A stretch of 64,000 nucleotides of DNA from Cellulomonas sp. PhB143 (GTDB lineage: Bacteria; Actinomycetota; Actinomycetes; Actinomycetales; Cellulomonadaceae), in assembly GCF_003752595.1 (NCBI RefSeq), contig NZ_RKIJ01000009.1:248001-312000 (forward strand), read 5' to 3'. Shown here piece by piece: positions 50,095 to 61,544 of the stretch. A model generated the notes under the pieces. The model ran no database searches and was not told the DNA's origin. It was given only the letters and a program-made list of their open reading frames with translations. Position 1 is the first letter of the stretch. Each line of letters starts with the position of its first letter. A program made the position numbers and the translations under genes.

Positions 50095-51039
50095 TCAGGC
50101 GATCGAGAGCGCGATCCCGTCGAGGATGTCGTGCTCGCTCGTGACGACGGTCGCGAGCTGCCCGCCCGCCGCCGCGACGTCGTCGCGCACCCGGCGCACG
50201 ACCTCCGACCAGACGAGCGCGCCCGCCCCGATCACGTCGACACGGCCGGGGTGCATGAAGCCCAGCGCCGCGCGCTCCTCGCGCGGCATCGCGACCAGGT
50301 CCTCGCACGCCGCGAGCACCGCATCGACGGGCAGCTCGGCGCCGTTGATCCGCTCGCGGTCGTACCTCTCGAGGCCCAGCGCGTGCGCCGTCACCGTGGT
50401 CACGGTCCCGGCGAGCCCGACGAGCGTCGCCGCCTGCCCGACCGGGACCACCGACGACGCCTCGTCGAGCGCCGACCGCACGTCGGCCCGCGCGGCGGCG
50501 ACCTGCTCCGGCGTCGGCGGGTCGCTGCGCAGGTGCCGCTCGCTCATCCGGACGCAGCCGACGTCCATCGACCGGGCGGCCTGCGGCGACGCGTCGCCGA
50601 GCACCAGCTCCGTGGAGCCGCCCCCGAGGTCCACGACCAGGTACGGCGCGTCGTGCTCGGCGGCCACCACGGTCGCGCCGGAGAACGACAGCGCCGCCTC
50701 GTCGTCGCCCGTGACGACCTCCGGCGCGACGCCGAGGATCTCGGTCACGCCGTCCACGAACTCCTGGCGGTTCTCGGCGTCGCGCATCGCCGACGTCGCG
50801 ACGAAGCGCACGCGCTGCGCCCCGAGCCCGCGGATCACGTCCGCGTATCGACGCGTCGCGTCGAGCGTGCGCGTGAGGGCCTCGGGCGCGAGCCGTCCGG
50901 TGCGGTCCACCCCCTGCCCGAGGCGCACGACCTCCATGCGCCGGTCCAGGTCGACGAGGGTGCCGTCGTCCGCCACGTCGGCGACGAGCAGGCGGATCGA
51001 GTTGGTGCCGCAGTCGATCGCGGCCACGCGAGATGTCAT
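50095..51039 (-). CDS. ppx: Exopolyphosphatase / pppGpp phosphohydrolase
   Basis: 314 aa, ASKHA fold. AAIDCGTNSIRLLVADV and LVVDLGGGSTELVLGD are the phosphate loops of the Ppx/GppA family; Glu in the SAMRDAENRQEFVDG block is the expected catalytic region. ATG at 51039. This short two-domain form resembles Rv1026. In mycobacteria the gene follows eno, ftsB and DUF501; here a large GH3 gene lies between. Confidence 0.93.
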   Translation of the reverse strand: MTSRVAAIDCGTNSIRLLVADVADDGTLVDLDRRMEVVRLGQGVDRTGRLAPEALTRTLDATRRYADVIRGLGAQRVRFVATSAMRDAENRQEFVDGVTEILGVAPEVVTGDDEAALSFSGATVVAAEHDAPYLVVDLGGGSTELVLGDASPQAARSMDVGCVRMSERHLRSDPPTPEQVAAARADVRSALDEASSVVPVGQAATLVGLAGTVTTVTAHALGLERYDRERINGAELPVDAVLAACEDLVAMPREERAALGFMHPGRVDVIGAGALVWSEVVRRVRDDVAAAGGQLATVVTSEHDILDGIALSIA

Positions 51040-51057
51040 GCGACCAGGGTGCCAGGC

Positions 51058-51102
51058 GCCACCCACCCCCGCCCTGCCGTCCGGCCGGCGGGCGGGGGTG
51101 GC
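51058..51102. other. GC-rich imperfect hairpin between GH3 and ppx
   Basis: The left arm GCCACC-CAC-CCCCGCCC pairs with GGGCGGGGGTGGC across a loop of about 15 nt, with a bulge. It sits about 20 nt upstream of the ppx start. Possibly a second terminator or a leader structure of ppx. Confidence 0.5.
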
Positions 51103-51125
51103 GTGCGTCATGCGTGCCCGACGAC

Positions 51126-51159
51126 GGTCGGGTGGCCGTCGCGCGACGGCCACCCGACC
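51126..51159 (-). terminator. Perfect 34-bp palindrome after the large GH3 gene
   Basis: GGTCGGGTGGCCGTCGC (51126-51142) is followed directly by its exact complement (51143-51159). It starts 11 nt beyond the GH3 stop on the minus strand. An intrinsic terminator is the simplest reading, although no U-tract follows. Confidence 0.75.
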
Positions 51160-51170
51160 CCCGAGCGCCG

Positions 51171-54100
51171 TCAGCCGATCGCCGTGGCGAACACGTGCAG
51201 CCGGGGGTTGTCCGGGAGCGTGATCGTCCTGACCTGCTTGCCCGCGGTCAGCGGGACCGACGTGGCATACAGGCTCACCTTCTGGTCCTTCTGGTTGGTC
51301 GAGCCCGCCGGGCGGTTCCAGTACGGCGTGGTCGCGACGATCACGCTGCCCGGCGTCGGGTTGTTGTTGTACCAGTCGGCGAGGCGGACGGTCGCGCTCG
51401 ACGTCGTGCCGTCCGTGTACGTCACCGTGAGCGTGCCCGTCTGCTCGGAGCTCGTGCCGGTGCCGAGCAGCGCCAGCCTGGTGCCCGTCCCGGACATGGT
51501 GACGACCTGTCCCGCGGTCGAGACGGCGTCGGGCCGTCCCGCCGCCACCTTCGGGAACACGAGCCCGCCGTAGCCGCCCGGGACCGCCGCTCCGGGCGAC
51601 ACGCCCACCGACGCGAGCGCCTGCGCCGAGTACGAGTACCCAGAACCATCGAGGTTCCCGGCGGTCTCGTCGCTGTCGTCGCTGACCCCGACCGTGTCAT
51701 ACGCGGCCGCGAGGTCGGCGTACGGGACGGCGACGTCCGTGGAGGACTCGGCCGAGCCGCCGTCGTACCGGGACGTGGCGCCGACCGTCGCCGGGCCGGC
51801 CGCCGCGTCCTTCGGCACCGCGACCTTCCAGCTCGTGGTGACCGACGTGCCCGGAGCGACCTTGAGGGTCGTGCTGCTGCGCGGGCTGGTGGTCCAGCCC
51901 TCGGGAAGCTGCAGGCTCGTGCGGACGTCCTTCGCCGTCGTGGTCGAGGCGTTCGTGAACGTCGTCCGCACGGTCGCGGCCTTGCCGGGCGTCACGACAC
52001 CGGGCGCCTTGACCGTGACCCACCGCGGCTGCGTCGTCCTCGTCACCGAGAAGTAGTCCTTCGTCGGCAGGTGCGACGACGAGTCGCCGGCCCGGACCGT
52101 GTACGTGCCCGGCGTCAGCGCCCAGGTGTGCGCCTTGCTGTTCCACGCCGACGCGTCGCGCGCGTCGATCGTCACGGACACCTTCGTCGACTTCCCCGGC
52201 TTGAGCGAGACCTTCTCGAACCCGACGAGCGACTTCGGCGGCTCCCCGCTGCTGCGCGGCTGGGACAGGTAGACCTGGACGACGTCGGAGCCGGCGACCT
52301 TTCCCGTGTTCGTCACCGTCGCGGTCGCCTTCACCGACCCGTCCTCGGCCAGGTGTGCCGAGCTCAGGTGCAGGCCCGACACCCGGAAGCTGGTGTACGA
52401 CAGCCCGTACCCGAACGGGAACAGCGGCTCGACGTCGTGGGCGTCGTACCACCGGTAGCCGACGTCGAGGCCCTCGGAGAACTGCACCTTCCCGTCGACC
52501 CCCGGCCACTGGGACTCGGTGGACGCCGGGACGTCCGCGAGGGACCTCGGGAAGGTCACCGGCAGCTTGCCCGACGGGTTGGTGTCCCCGAACAGCAGCG
52601 AGGCGATCGCGGTGCCGGACTCCTGCCCGGGGTACCAGGCCTCGAACAGGCCCGCGACGTCGTCGACCCAGGGCATGGTGACCGCGGAGCCCGTGTTGAG
52701 CACGACGACGGTGCGCGGGTTCGCCTTCGCGACCGCCGCGATCAGCTCGTCCTGCGAGCCCGGGAGATCGATGTCCTGGAGGTCGCCGCCCTCGGACTCG
52801 GTGTTGTTCGCGTAGACGACGGCGACGTCGGCGTCCTGCGCGGCGGCGACGGCGTCGCCGAGGGGGTCGTGCCCCGGGGCCGTCCAGCCGAGGTTGACGT
52901 TCGAGCCGCCCCCGCCCTGGTAGTAGTCCACCTCGACCGACACGGGCGTGCCCGCGGTGAGGTCGAGCGCGGCGGTCTTCGTCTGCGAGCCGTGGCTGCC
53001 CCAGTTGTCGATCACGGTCTTGCCGTCGACGATCAGGCGCGAGCCGTCGTCGCTGGTCAGCCCGACGGTGTAGGCCCCGGTGGCCGGGGGCGTGAGCGTC
53101 CCGGTCCAGCGGGCGGAGAACTCTCCGCCGGAGACGCCCTCCGCGGGCGCGGCGCCGTTCCACGTGAACGCGACCTGCGGGTCCGTGCGCGTGACGACGG
53201 GGTCGCCGGTGAGGTCGGTGCTCGCGTAGAGCTGGGCGGTGAGCCCGTTCCCGGTGCCCGACGACGGCGTGAGGTACTTCGCCTCGATCGGCGGGAGCGA
53301 GCCGTCGCTCCCCGCACCGCCCGGGGCGTACGTCACGTCGACGCCGCTCTGGGCCGCCCGGTCCGTGATGCCCTCGAGGGGCGTGACCGTGCCGGTCCCG
53401 GCGACGGCGGCGCTGCCGCCACCGCCCGTGACCGCTCCTGTGCTGGCGCCCGACCCGATCACCGCGACCGAGCGCGTGCTCGTGGTCAGCGGCAGGACGT
53501 CGCCCTCGTTCTTGAGGAGCACCGTCCCGTCCTCCGCGATGCTCCGCGCGCTCGCGACGTGGGCGTCCGTGGAGGCGACCGCGTCGGGGGTGTCGGCGCT
53601 GGGGTGCGCGAACAGGTCGAAGCGGAACTCCTCGCGCAGGATGCGCGTGACCATGTCGTCGACCCGGCTCTCCGGGACCTTCCCGTCCGTGACCGCGGTC
53701 TTCAGCGCGTCGCCGAAGTAGGTGCTGTTCGGCATCTCGAGGTCCATCCCCGCGTTGGCCGCGGCGACCGTGCTCTTGGTGCCCCACCAGTCGGAGGTGA
53801 TGAACCCGTCGAACCCGAAGTCCTTCTTGAGGATGTCGTTGAGGTAGGGATTCTCGCAGGCGTCCGTGCCGTTGACGTAGCTGTAGGAGCACATCACCGA
53901 CGCCGGCTCCGCCTCGTCGACGATCGACTCGAACGCGGAGGCGTAGATCTCGCGCACCGTGCGGTCGTCGACGATCGCGTCGTCGTTCGCGGAGTTGCGG
54001 TTGGTCTCCTGGTTGTAGATCGCCCAGTGCTTGAGCTGGGCCATGACGCCGGTCGACTGGATGCCCTCGATGTCCTGGGCACCGATCTGCCCGGTGAGGT

Positions 54101-54659
54101 GCGGGTCCTCGGAGTAGGTCTCGAACGCGCGTCCCCACCGGGGGTCGCGGACGATGTTGACGGTCGGGCCGAGGTCGACGTCGACGCCCTTGGCCTTGTC
54201 CTCCGCGCCGATGACCGCGCCGTAGTCGTGCGCCGCGTCCGTGTCCCAGGTGGCCGCGAGCGCGGTCGCCGAGGGGAGCTGGGTGGTGTCGTCCATGCGC
54301 ACGCCCACCGGGCCGTCCTGCAGCTTGAGCCTCGGGACGCACAGCCGCGGGATCCCCGCGACCAGGCCCGTGTAGTCGCCGGCGTCGGCGCCGTGAACCA
54401 TCGAGATCTTCTCGTCGAGCGTCATCTTCGCCACGACCTGCTTCGCCCGCGCGGTGTCCGAGCCGCCGGACGTGAGCCACGGGCAGTCGCTGCTCGCGGC
54501 GGGCTTCGCCTGTGGCGCCGGGTGGGCCTGGCTCGCCTGGTCGGCGGGCGCGGCGGCCTGCGCCACCGCGGGCGCGGCCGCCAGCGCGAGGGCGGCCACG
54601 GCGGCGATGCCGGCCGCGCGAGCGCGGTGGCGCCGGGGTGGTTGTGGGTTCTCGAACAC
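51171..54659 (-). CDS. Large secreted GH3 beta-glucosidase with PA14 and C-terminal NEW3/NPCBM-like domains
   Basis: 1162 aa. Sec signal peptide (cleavage near AQA, residue 36), GH3 N-terminal barrel with nucleophile Asp290 in GFITSDWWG, then the GH3 C-terminal domain interrupted by a PA14 insert (about 465-610, GEFSARWTGTLTPPATGAYTV). Then an Fn3-like domain (about 750-830), a NEW3 domain (about 880-975) and an NPCBM-like beta domain at the end. GTG at 54659 with AGGAGG. Probably acts on plant beta-glucosides outside the cell. Two LacI-type operators lie upstream. Confidence 0.92.
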   Translation of the reverse strand: MFENPQPPRRHRARAAGIAAVAALALAAAPAVAQAAAPADQASQAHPAPQAKPAASSDCPWLTSGGSDTARAKQVVAKMTLDEKISMVHGADAGDYTGLVAGIPRLCVPRLKLQDGPVGVRMDDTTQLPSATALAATWDTDAAHDYGAVIGAEDKAKGVDVDLGPTVNIVRDPRWGRAFETYSEDPHLTGQIGAQDIEGIQSTGVMAQLKHWAIYNQETNRNSANDDAIVDDRTVREIYASAFESIVDEAEPASVMCSYSYVNGTDACENPYLNDILKKDFGFDGFITSDWWGTKSTVAAANAGMDLEMPNSTYFGDALKTAVTDGKVPESRVDDMVTRILREEFRFDLFAHPSADTPDAVASTDAHVASARSIAEDGTVLLKNEGDVLPLTTSTRSVAVIGSGASTGAVTGGGGSAAVAGTGTVTPLEGITDRAAQSGVDVTYAPGGAGSDGSLPPIEAKYLTPSSGTGNGLTAQLYASTDLTGDPVVTRTDPQVAFTWNGAAPAEGVSGGEFSARWTGTLTPPATGAYTVGLTSDDGSRLIVDGKTVIDNWGSHGSQTKTAALDLTAGTPVSVEVDYYQGGGGSNVNLGWTAPGHDPLGDAVAAAQDADVAVVYANNTESEGGDLQDIDLPGSQDELIAAVAKANPRTVVVLNTGSAVTMPWVDDVAGLFEAWYPGQESGTAIASLLFGDTNPSGKLPVTFPRSLADVPASTESQWPGVDGKVQFSEGLDVGYRWYDAHDVEPLFPFGYGLSYTSFRVSGLHLSSAHLAEDGSVKATATVTNTGKVAGSDVVQVYLSQPRSSGEPPKSLVGFEKVSLKPGKSTKVSVTIDARDASAWNSKAHTWALTPGTYTVRAGDSSSHLPTKDYFSVTRTTQPRWVTVKAPGVVTPGKAATVRTTFTNASTTTAKDVRTSLQLPEGWTTSPRSSTTLKVAPGTSVTTSWKVAVPKDAAAGPATVGATSRYDGGSAESSTDVAVPYADLAAAYDTVGVSDDSDETAGNLDGSGYSYSAQALASVGVSPGAAVPGGYGGLVFPKVAAGRPDAVSTAGQVVTMSGTGTRLALLGTGTSSEQTGTLTVTYTDGTTSSATVRLADWYNNNPTPGSVIVATTPYWNRPAGSTNQKDQKVSLYATSVPLTAGKQVRTITLPDNPRLHVFATAIG

Positions 54660-54786
54660 GTGTCCTCCTGAGAAACCTCGTCGTGCTCAGGCCGTGCCCG
54701 GCGTGCGTCGTCGCTCGCCCGGGACGGTGGGACGCGGAAGACGCCCCGCGGACATCTGACGCCCGTCGGGTGCTCGCGGCAACTTG

Positions 54787-54824
54787 GACAGCGCTGTCAG
54801 TCTCGGCCCGCGGACAGCGCTGTC
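54787..54824 (-). promoter_or_regulatory. Two identical GACAGCGCTGTC operators before the GH3 gene
   Basis: The perfect 12-bp palindrome GACAGCGCTGTC occurs at 54787-54798 and 54813-54824, centres 26 bp apart. With flanking bases both read GGACAGCGCTGTCAG. The form, an inverted repeat centred on GCGC, is that of CebR/CelR-like LacI regulators of cellulose and glucoside genes. The regulator itself is not in the window. Confidence 0.8.
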
Positions 54825-54830
54825 AGCGAC

Positions 54831-54861
54831 CACGGCCCGAGGGCGGGAAGCCGCGGCCGTG
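54831..54861 (-). terminator. Hairpin downstream of DUF501
   Basis: CACGGCC (54831-54837) and GGCCGTG (54855-54861) form a 7-bp stem about 12 nt after the DUF501 stop on the minus strand. It would separate the DUF501 transcript from the GH3 gene. Confidence 0.5.
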
Positions 54862-54873
54862 CCCCGGCCCCGC

Positions 54874-55398
54874 TCAGCAGCTGCAGCGGTCCCGCCGCCA
54901 CAGCCCGGCCTCGGCCATCCGCGCGAGGGCGTCGTCGCCCATCGGGTTGACGCCGGGCCCTGCCGCGAGCGCGTGCGCGGTCACGACGTGGATGCACTTG
55001 ACGCGCGTCGGCATGCCGCCCGCGCTGATGCCCGCGATCTCCTCGACGTGCCCGAGCGCCTCGCGCTGGGCGAGGTAGTGCTCGTGCGCGCGCCGGTAGG
55101 CGGCGGCCAGCTCGGCGTCGTCCTCGAGCGCGGCCGTCATCTCCTTCATCACGCCGTTCGCCTCCAGCGTGGAGGCGGCGGCGACCACCGGCGGGGCGGT
55201 GAGGTAGAACGTCGTCGGGAACGGGGTGCCGTCGTCGAGCCGGGGGGCGGTCCGCGCCACGAGCGGGCGCCCGCACACGCAGCGCGCCGCGATCCCCACG
55301 ACACCGCGCGGAGTGCGGCCGAGCTGCTCGGCGAGGACCTCGAGGTCCTCGGGGGTGGCGGTCTCGTCGGCCGGGCGTGCGGGCGCGGTGTCGGTCAC
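54874..55398 (-). CDS. DUF501 domain protein
   Basis: 174 aa. Family pattern: LGRTPRGVVGIAARCVCGRPLVARTAPRL, PFPTTFYLTAP, GISAGGMPTRVKCIHVVTAHALAAGPGVNPMGD. Several conserved cysteines and histidines (CVCG, KCIH, C-terminal CSC) suggest metal binding. GTG at 55398. Equivalent of Rv1025, part of the eno-ftsB-DUF501-ppx block. Function unknown; essentiality of relatives hints at a housekeeping role. Confidence 0.92.
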   Translation of the reverse strand: MTDTAPARPADETATPEDLEVLAEQLGRTPRGVVGIAARCVCGRPLVARTAPRLDDGTPFPTTFYLTAPPVVAAASTLEANGVMKEMTAALEDDAELAAAYRRAHEHYLAQREALGHVEEIAGISAGGMPTRVKCIHVVTAHALAAGPGVNPMGDDALARMAEAGLWRRDRCSC

Positions 55399-55428
55399 GG
55401 GTGGTTCCGTCCTCGGTGGTTCAGCAGG

Positions 55429-56124
55429 TCACGGCGCGCTGCCGCGGTCGCCACCATTGTCGCTCGCCCGGGAACCGTCCTCGCCCGCGAGCTGCACCGA
55501 GCTCCACACCGAGGAGTACCAGGGAGCGCTGCCGTCGCTCGCGTCGACCGGCCCGGTGCCGACCTTGTGCCCGGTCGCGGGGTCGTGGGTGGTGCGCACG
55601 ACGCCGGGGTCCAGCACGCGGTACGCGGTCTCGCCGGGCATCACGAAGCTCAGGCGGTCGCGCGCCTGGGCGACGACGTACGAGCGGTCGTCCCACCGGT
55701 CGAGCTCGACCTCGAGGTCCGCGCGCTCCTGCTTCGCGGCGGCGAGCTGGCTCTCGACCTGGTGCAGCTCGCCGGCCTGGTTCACGTACGCGCGCGCCGT
55801 CGGCAGCAGCATCGCGACGGCGACGAGGATCACGACGGTCAGCACCATCGAGCGGACGGTCAGCCGCTCGGGCAGTGCGAACCCGAACCGGCTGCGCGTC
55901 TTCTCGTGCGGGGCGGGGGGCGCCGTCGTGCCCGACGACGCGGCGCGGGCCGTGCCCGACGACGTCGTCCCCGAGGTCCCCGGGCGGGCGGCGGCAGCCG
56001 GCGCGGGTCGCGCCGGGACGGCGCGGGTGGCGCCGGTGCGCGGGCTGCGGCCCGACCCGGCCGGGCTGCGGCCGCGGGGGCGTGCGCCCGCGGCGGGCGC
56101 GGTCGGACGACGGTTCGCAGGCAC
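55429..56124 (-). CDS. ftsB: FtsB/DivIC-family septum protein
   Basis: 231 aa. A disordered Pro/Arg/Ala-rich cytoplasmic N-terminus of about 90 residues, one transmembrane helix (MVLTVVILVAVAMLLPTA), then a coiled coil (LHQVESQLAAAKQERADLEVELDRW) and the DivIC ending (YVVAQARDRLSFVMPGETAYRV). GTG at 56124. Bitopic divisome protein, as Rv1024. Copy D of the 66-bp palindrome separates it from eno. Confidence 0.92.
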   Translation of the reverse strand: MPANRRPTAPAAGARPRGRSPAGSGRSPRTGATRAVPARPAPAAAARPGTSGTTSSGTARAASSGTTAPPAPHEKTRSRFGFALPERLTVRSMVLTVVILVAVAMLLPTARAYVNQAGELHQVESQLAAAKQERADLEVELDRWDDRSYVVAQARDRLSFVMPGETAYRVLDPGVVRTTHDPATGHKVGTGPVDASDGSAPWYSSVWSSVQLAGEDGSRASDNGGDRGSAP

Positions 56125-56214
56125 GGGCCGATCTTCTCATCCCGGGCACGCGGGACCGGGAGGTCCGGGCGGCGTGGCGGGCGAGGGCGACCCGCCGAGG
56201 CGCCGGGACCCCGT

Positions 56215-56280
56215 CCGCCGAGAAGTCGAATTCGGCCCCTGTTTCCGAAGAAACAGGGGCCGAATTCGACTTCTCGGCGG
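56215..56280. repeat. 66-bp palindromic element, copy D (perfect)
   Basis: A perfect 31-bp stem with loop CGAA. The central stem TGTTTC/GAAACA differs from all other copies but pairs fully. Lies between eno and ftsB, 23 nt after the eno stop. Confidence 0.97.
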
Positions 56281-56303
56281 ACCCGGGCGGGCCCGCTAGG
56301 GGG

Positions 56304-57611
<1,308 letters not shown>

Positions 57612-57699
57612 TTACCGGTCCAGGGTAGTCCCGGCGCCCGGGGCCGTCCCGCCCGTCCGCATCCCGACCCCGTCCGTCCACCGCTGGTCCGCCGACCGT

Positions 57700-57765
57700 C
57701 CGCCGAGAAGTCGAACTCGGCCCCGAATTCTGCGAATTCTGGGGCGGAGTTCGACTTCTCGGCGG
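57700..57765. repeat. 66-bp palindromic element, copy E
   Basis: Arms CCGCCGAGAAGTCGAACT.. and its complement with one mismatch and one bulge; central stem GAATTC-TGC-GAATTC. The loop TGC is the complement of GCA in copies A-C. Lies upstream of eno and 10 nt after the ABC ATPase stop. Confidence 0.95.
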
Positions 57766-57775
57766 ACGGCGAGCG

Positions 57776-58560
<785 letters not shown>

Positions 58561-58564
<4 letters not shown>

Positions 58565-60162
58565 GCGACGCTCCGCAGCGCCTCGGCGGGCCGCAGCCGG
58601 GCCGCGCGTCGTCCGCCGACGAGCCCGGCGACCAGGCCGCCGAGGATCGCGAGGCCGACGGCCGCGAGCGCCACGGTCACGCTGACGGGGGCGTGCAGGA
58701 CGACGTCGACCGCGCTGGCCGCCGTCTGGCTCCCGCCGAACGGGCCGCCGCCTCCGCCGCCCGGGCCGCCGGCGCCACCGCCCCCGGTGCCCCCGGCGGG
58801 CGCGCCGCCGCCCCCGCCGCCGGGCCCGCCGAACCCGAACGAGGACCCCCCGGTCGCGCCGGAGAGCGTGATGCCGAGCGCGTCGATGATGCCGATGCCG
58901 ACGAGCCCGAGGACGAGCCCGGCGACCCCGCCGAGCAGCCCCTGGACCACGGACTCCCCGGCGACCTGCCCGACGACCCGCGAGTTGCGCCAGCCGAGCG
59001 CCTTGAGCGTCCCGAGCTCGCGGGTGCGCCGGGTCACGCCGGAGACGGTGAACAGGATCGCGATGCCGAACGCCGCGGCGAGGACCAGCACGGACAGCCA
59101 CAGCCCGAGCTTGGAGATCAGGTCGGACGCCGTGGACAGCGAGCCGGTGACCGACGACGCGAGGTCGGCCTGGGTGGAGACGCTCGCGTCGGGCAGGGCC
59201 GTGGTGATCGCGGCGGAGACCGCGTCGATGTCGTCGCTCGAGGCCGCCTGGACGTAGACGTCGGTGAGCTGGCCGTCGAGGTCGGCGAGGGACTGCGCGA
59301 GGGCGAGCGGGACGTAGACGTCGGAGCCGGTGGCCACGCCGTCGCCCGTCGTGGACCCGACGATGCCGACGACCTTGAGGTCCTTGCCACCCACGGTGAC
59401 GGTGTCCCCGACGGCCAGGTCGGCCGTGGAGGCGTAGGCCGCGTCGAGGACGGCGACGTCCGCCGGGGCCCCGTCGGTGCCCGACGTCGAGTCGTCCGCC
59501 TCGAGCCCTCGGCCGTCGGTGACCTCGACGGTCGTCAGGGGCCCGACGGCGTCGGCGGCCGGGTCGATGCCCGTCACCGAGAAGGAGTCGACCGAGAAGG
59601 ACGAGCCGCCCTGCCCGTCGGCGCCGCCCGCGGGGGCGTCGCTCGAGCCGTCGGTCCCGCCCGACGCGCCGCCCGGGCCGCCCGCTCCCCCGCCGTCGCC
59701 GCCGTCCTGCCCCTGCTGGCGCATCGCGTCGAAGTCGGGCATCTCGCCGGAGAAGGAGGTGTTGCTCAGGGTGAGGGTCCCGGTCGCGGCGGAGACGCCG
59801 TCGATCCCGGTCACGGTCTTCAGGGCGGACGCGTCGAACGACGCCGAGCCGCGCGCCACCTCGAGGCGGTCCTGGTCGAAGGAGCGCGAGGCGCCGTCGT
59901 CGCCGTCCTGGGCCGTGCCGTCGTCGGACCCGACGTCGAACCGGCCGGGACCGCCGCCGCCGGGCTCGCCGGCCTGGGTGACGGTGATGTCGGTGCCGAC
60001 GCCGTAGACGGAGTCGAGGACGTCGTCCTGGGCGTCGCTGACGCCCGCGGCGGCGGCGTTGACGATCATGACGAGCGCGATGGCCACGGCCATGCCGATC
60101 GCGATGATGACGGACTGTTTGCGGCGGTTGCTCAGCTCGCGTCTGAGATAGGTGAGGAACAT
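58561..60162 (-). CDS. FtsX/MacB-like ABC permease with glycine-rich inserts
   Basis: 533 aa. N-terminal helix (QSVIIAIGMAVAIALVMIVNAA), large extracytoplasmic MacB-type domain with two Gly/Asp/Ser-rich insertions, and three C-terminal helices with the FtsX motif TRELGTLKALGWRNSRVVGQ. Between the last two helices sits an unusual GGPGGGG-type stretch of about 45 residues. ATG at 60162, 6 nt after TAGGTT (60169-60174), so predicted leaderless. No adaptor gene is present. Substrate unknown. Confidence 0.92.
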
Positions 60163-60260
60163 GCCGCGAACCTAAGGACGGGCGCTGGAGCGCGGCTGTC
60201 GCGATGCTGTGGGGAGCCTATGAGCCGGTCCCACCCCGCCGAGACGCGCCGGCACCCTCC

Positions 60261-60326
60261 CCGCCGAGATGTCGAATTCTGCCCCGTGATTCTTCGAATC
60301 CGGGGCCGAATTCGACGTCTCGGCGG
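60261..60326. repeat. 66-bp palindromic element, copy F
   Basis: Arms CCGCCGAGATGTCGAATT.. and ..AATTCGACGTCTCGGCGG with two mismatches, central stem GATTC-TTC-GAATC. Lies between the nucleotidyltransferase and FtsX-like genes. A solitary arm-like CCCGCCGAGACGCG precedes it at 60235-60248. Confidence 0.93.
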
Positions 60327-60377
60327 AGGGGTGCGGGGCGGAGTACGGAGGGGCGGAGGGGCGGAGGGGTGCAGGGG

Positions 60378-60842
60378 TCAGGCGTCGAGCGCGAGCGCGT
60401 CCGACGACGACACCGGCGCCGCGACCGGCGTCTCCAGCAGCGTCAGCGCGCGGCGCAGCGCGGTGCTGGACGTGTGCACGGTGTACGGGAAGTAGACGAC
60501 CTCGACGCCGACCTCGGCGAAGCGCTGCTCGAGGTCGACGCCCTTGGGCGTCCCGCGCCAGTCGTCGCCCTTGAAGAACCGGTCGAACGGGCGCTGCTGC
60601 CAGGTGAGCAGCTTGTCGGGCTGCGTCTCGATGAACACCTCGTCGACCAGGGCGATGTGCCGCAAGATCTCGGCGCGCTCGGCGACCGGGACCACGGGGC
60701 GGCGGCCCTTGGCGAGCTCGAGCATGTCGTCGTCGACGACCCCCGCGACGAGGTGGTCGCACCGCTCGCGGGCGTGCCGCAGGATGTTCAGGTGCCCGAC
60801 GTGGAAGAGGTCCCACGCGCCGGGGGCGTATCCGACGATCAT
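60378..60842 (-). CDS. Cytidylyltransferase-like protein (glycerol-3-phosphate type)
   Basis: 154 aa nucleotidyltransferase. VGYAPGAWDLFHVGHLNIL has the HxGH motif; FFKGDDWRGTPKG and the final YTVHTSSTALRR (ISSTxI/R-type motif) complete the active site, as in TagD-like enzymes. ATG at 60842 with GAGGGG upstream. CTP:glycerol-3-phosphate is the likely substrate pair, suggesting teichoic-acid or glycerophosphate polymer synthesis, but no such genes are adjacent. Confidence 0.9.
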   Translation of the reverse strand: MIVGYAPGAWDLFHVGHLNILRHARERCDHLVAGVVDDDMLELAKGRRPVVPVAERAEILRHIALVDEVFIETQPDKLLTWQQRPFDRFFKGDDWRGTPKGVDLEQRFAEVGVEVVYFPYTVHTSSTALRRALTLLETPVAAPVSSSDALALDA

Positions 60843-60962
60843 CCCGTTCCCCTCACCGCGCCTGGAGAGGCGTCCCGTCCAGGGTAGAAGGGCCCGCGCC
60901 GCCGAGGAACGCCCGCGCGGGGTGAAATGCGGCGGGACGACGGGGGTGGGACCGTGGACGCC

Positions 60963-61544
60963 ATGGCCACAGTGACCGCCGGCGCGACGGTGTCCCTCGA
61001 CGGGTTCGTCCAGGACGCCACCGGCTCCATCGCCCCCCTGTACGCGGACTTCGACGAGGTCGTGCGCTCCGGGCACCTGCGAAGGATCCAGGAGGCGACC
61101 GGCGCGGCGATCATGGGCCGGCGCACGTTCGACATGGCCGACGACCCGGACGACTACGCGGACCACTACGAGTTCCAGGTGCCGATCTTCGTCGTGACGC
61201 ACGCCCCGCCCCCGGTCGAGCCGAAGCGCAACGAGCGGCTCTCGGTCACCTTCGTCACGGACGGCGTCGAGGCGGCCGTGCGCCGTGCGGCCGAGGCGGC
61301 CGGGGACAGGGACGTGCGGTTCATCGGGGGCGCGGACCTGTTCCATCAGCTGCTGGCGGCGGGGCTCGTCGACGAGCTGACCGTCGAGATCGTCCCCGTC
61401 CTGTTCGGCTCGGGCGTGCGCCTGTTCGAGGGCGACCCTCCGGCGACGCTGGAGAAGGTGAGCGTCACCGAGGTCGGCGGACGCACCTGCCTGCGCTACC
61501 GCGTCGTCCGCAATCCTGAGGCACCCGAGGAGGAGTCCCGATGA
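60963..61544 (+). CDS. Dihydrofolate reductase / RibD C-terminal family protein
   Basis: 193 aa NADPH-binding fold: TVSLDGFVQDATGSI, GAAIMGRRTFDMADDP, VRFIGGADLFHQLLAAGLVDEL, VPVLFGSGVRLFE. This widespread YyaP/YwjB-like group is not true DHFR; substrate unknown. ATG at 60963; a GTG 9 nt upstream is possible. Its stop overlaps the YCII gene start (ATGA). Confidence 0.9.
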   Translation: MATVTAGATVSLDGFVQDATGSIAPLYADFDEVVRSGHLRRIQEATGAAIMGRRTFDMADDPDDYADHYEFQVPIFVVTHAPPPVEPKRNERLSVTFVTDGVEAAVRRAAEAAGDRDVRFIGGADLFHQLLAAGLVDELTVEIVPVLFGSGVRLFEGDPPATLEKVSVTEVGGRTCLRYRVVRNPEAPEEESR

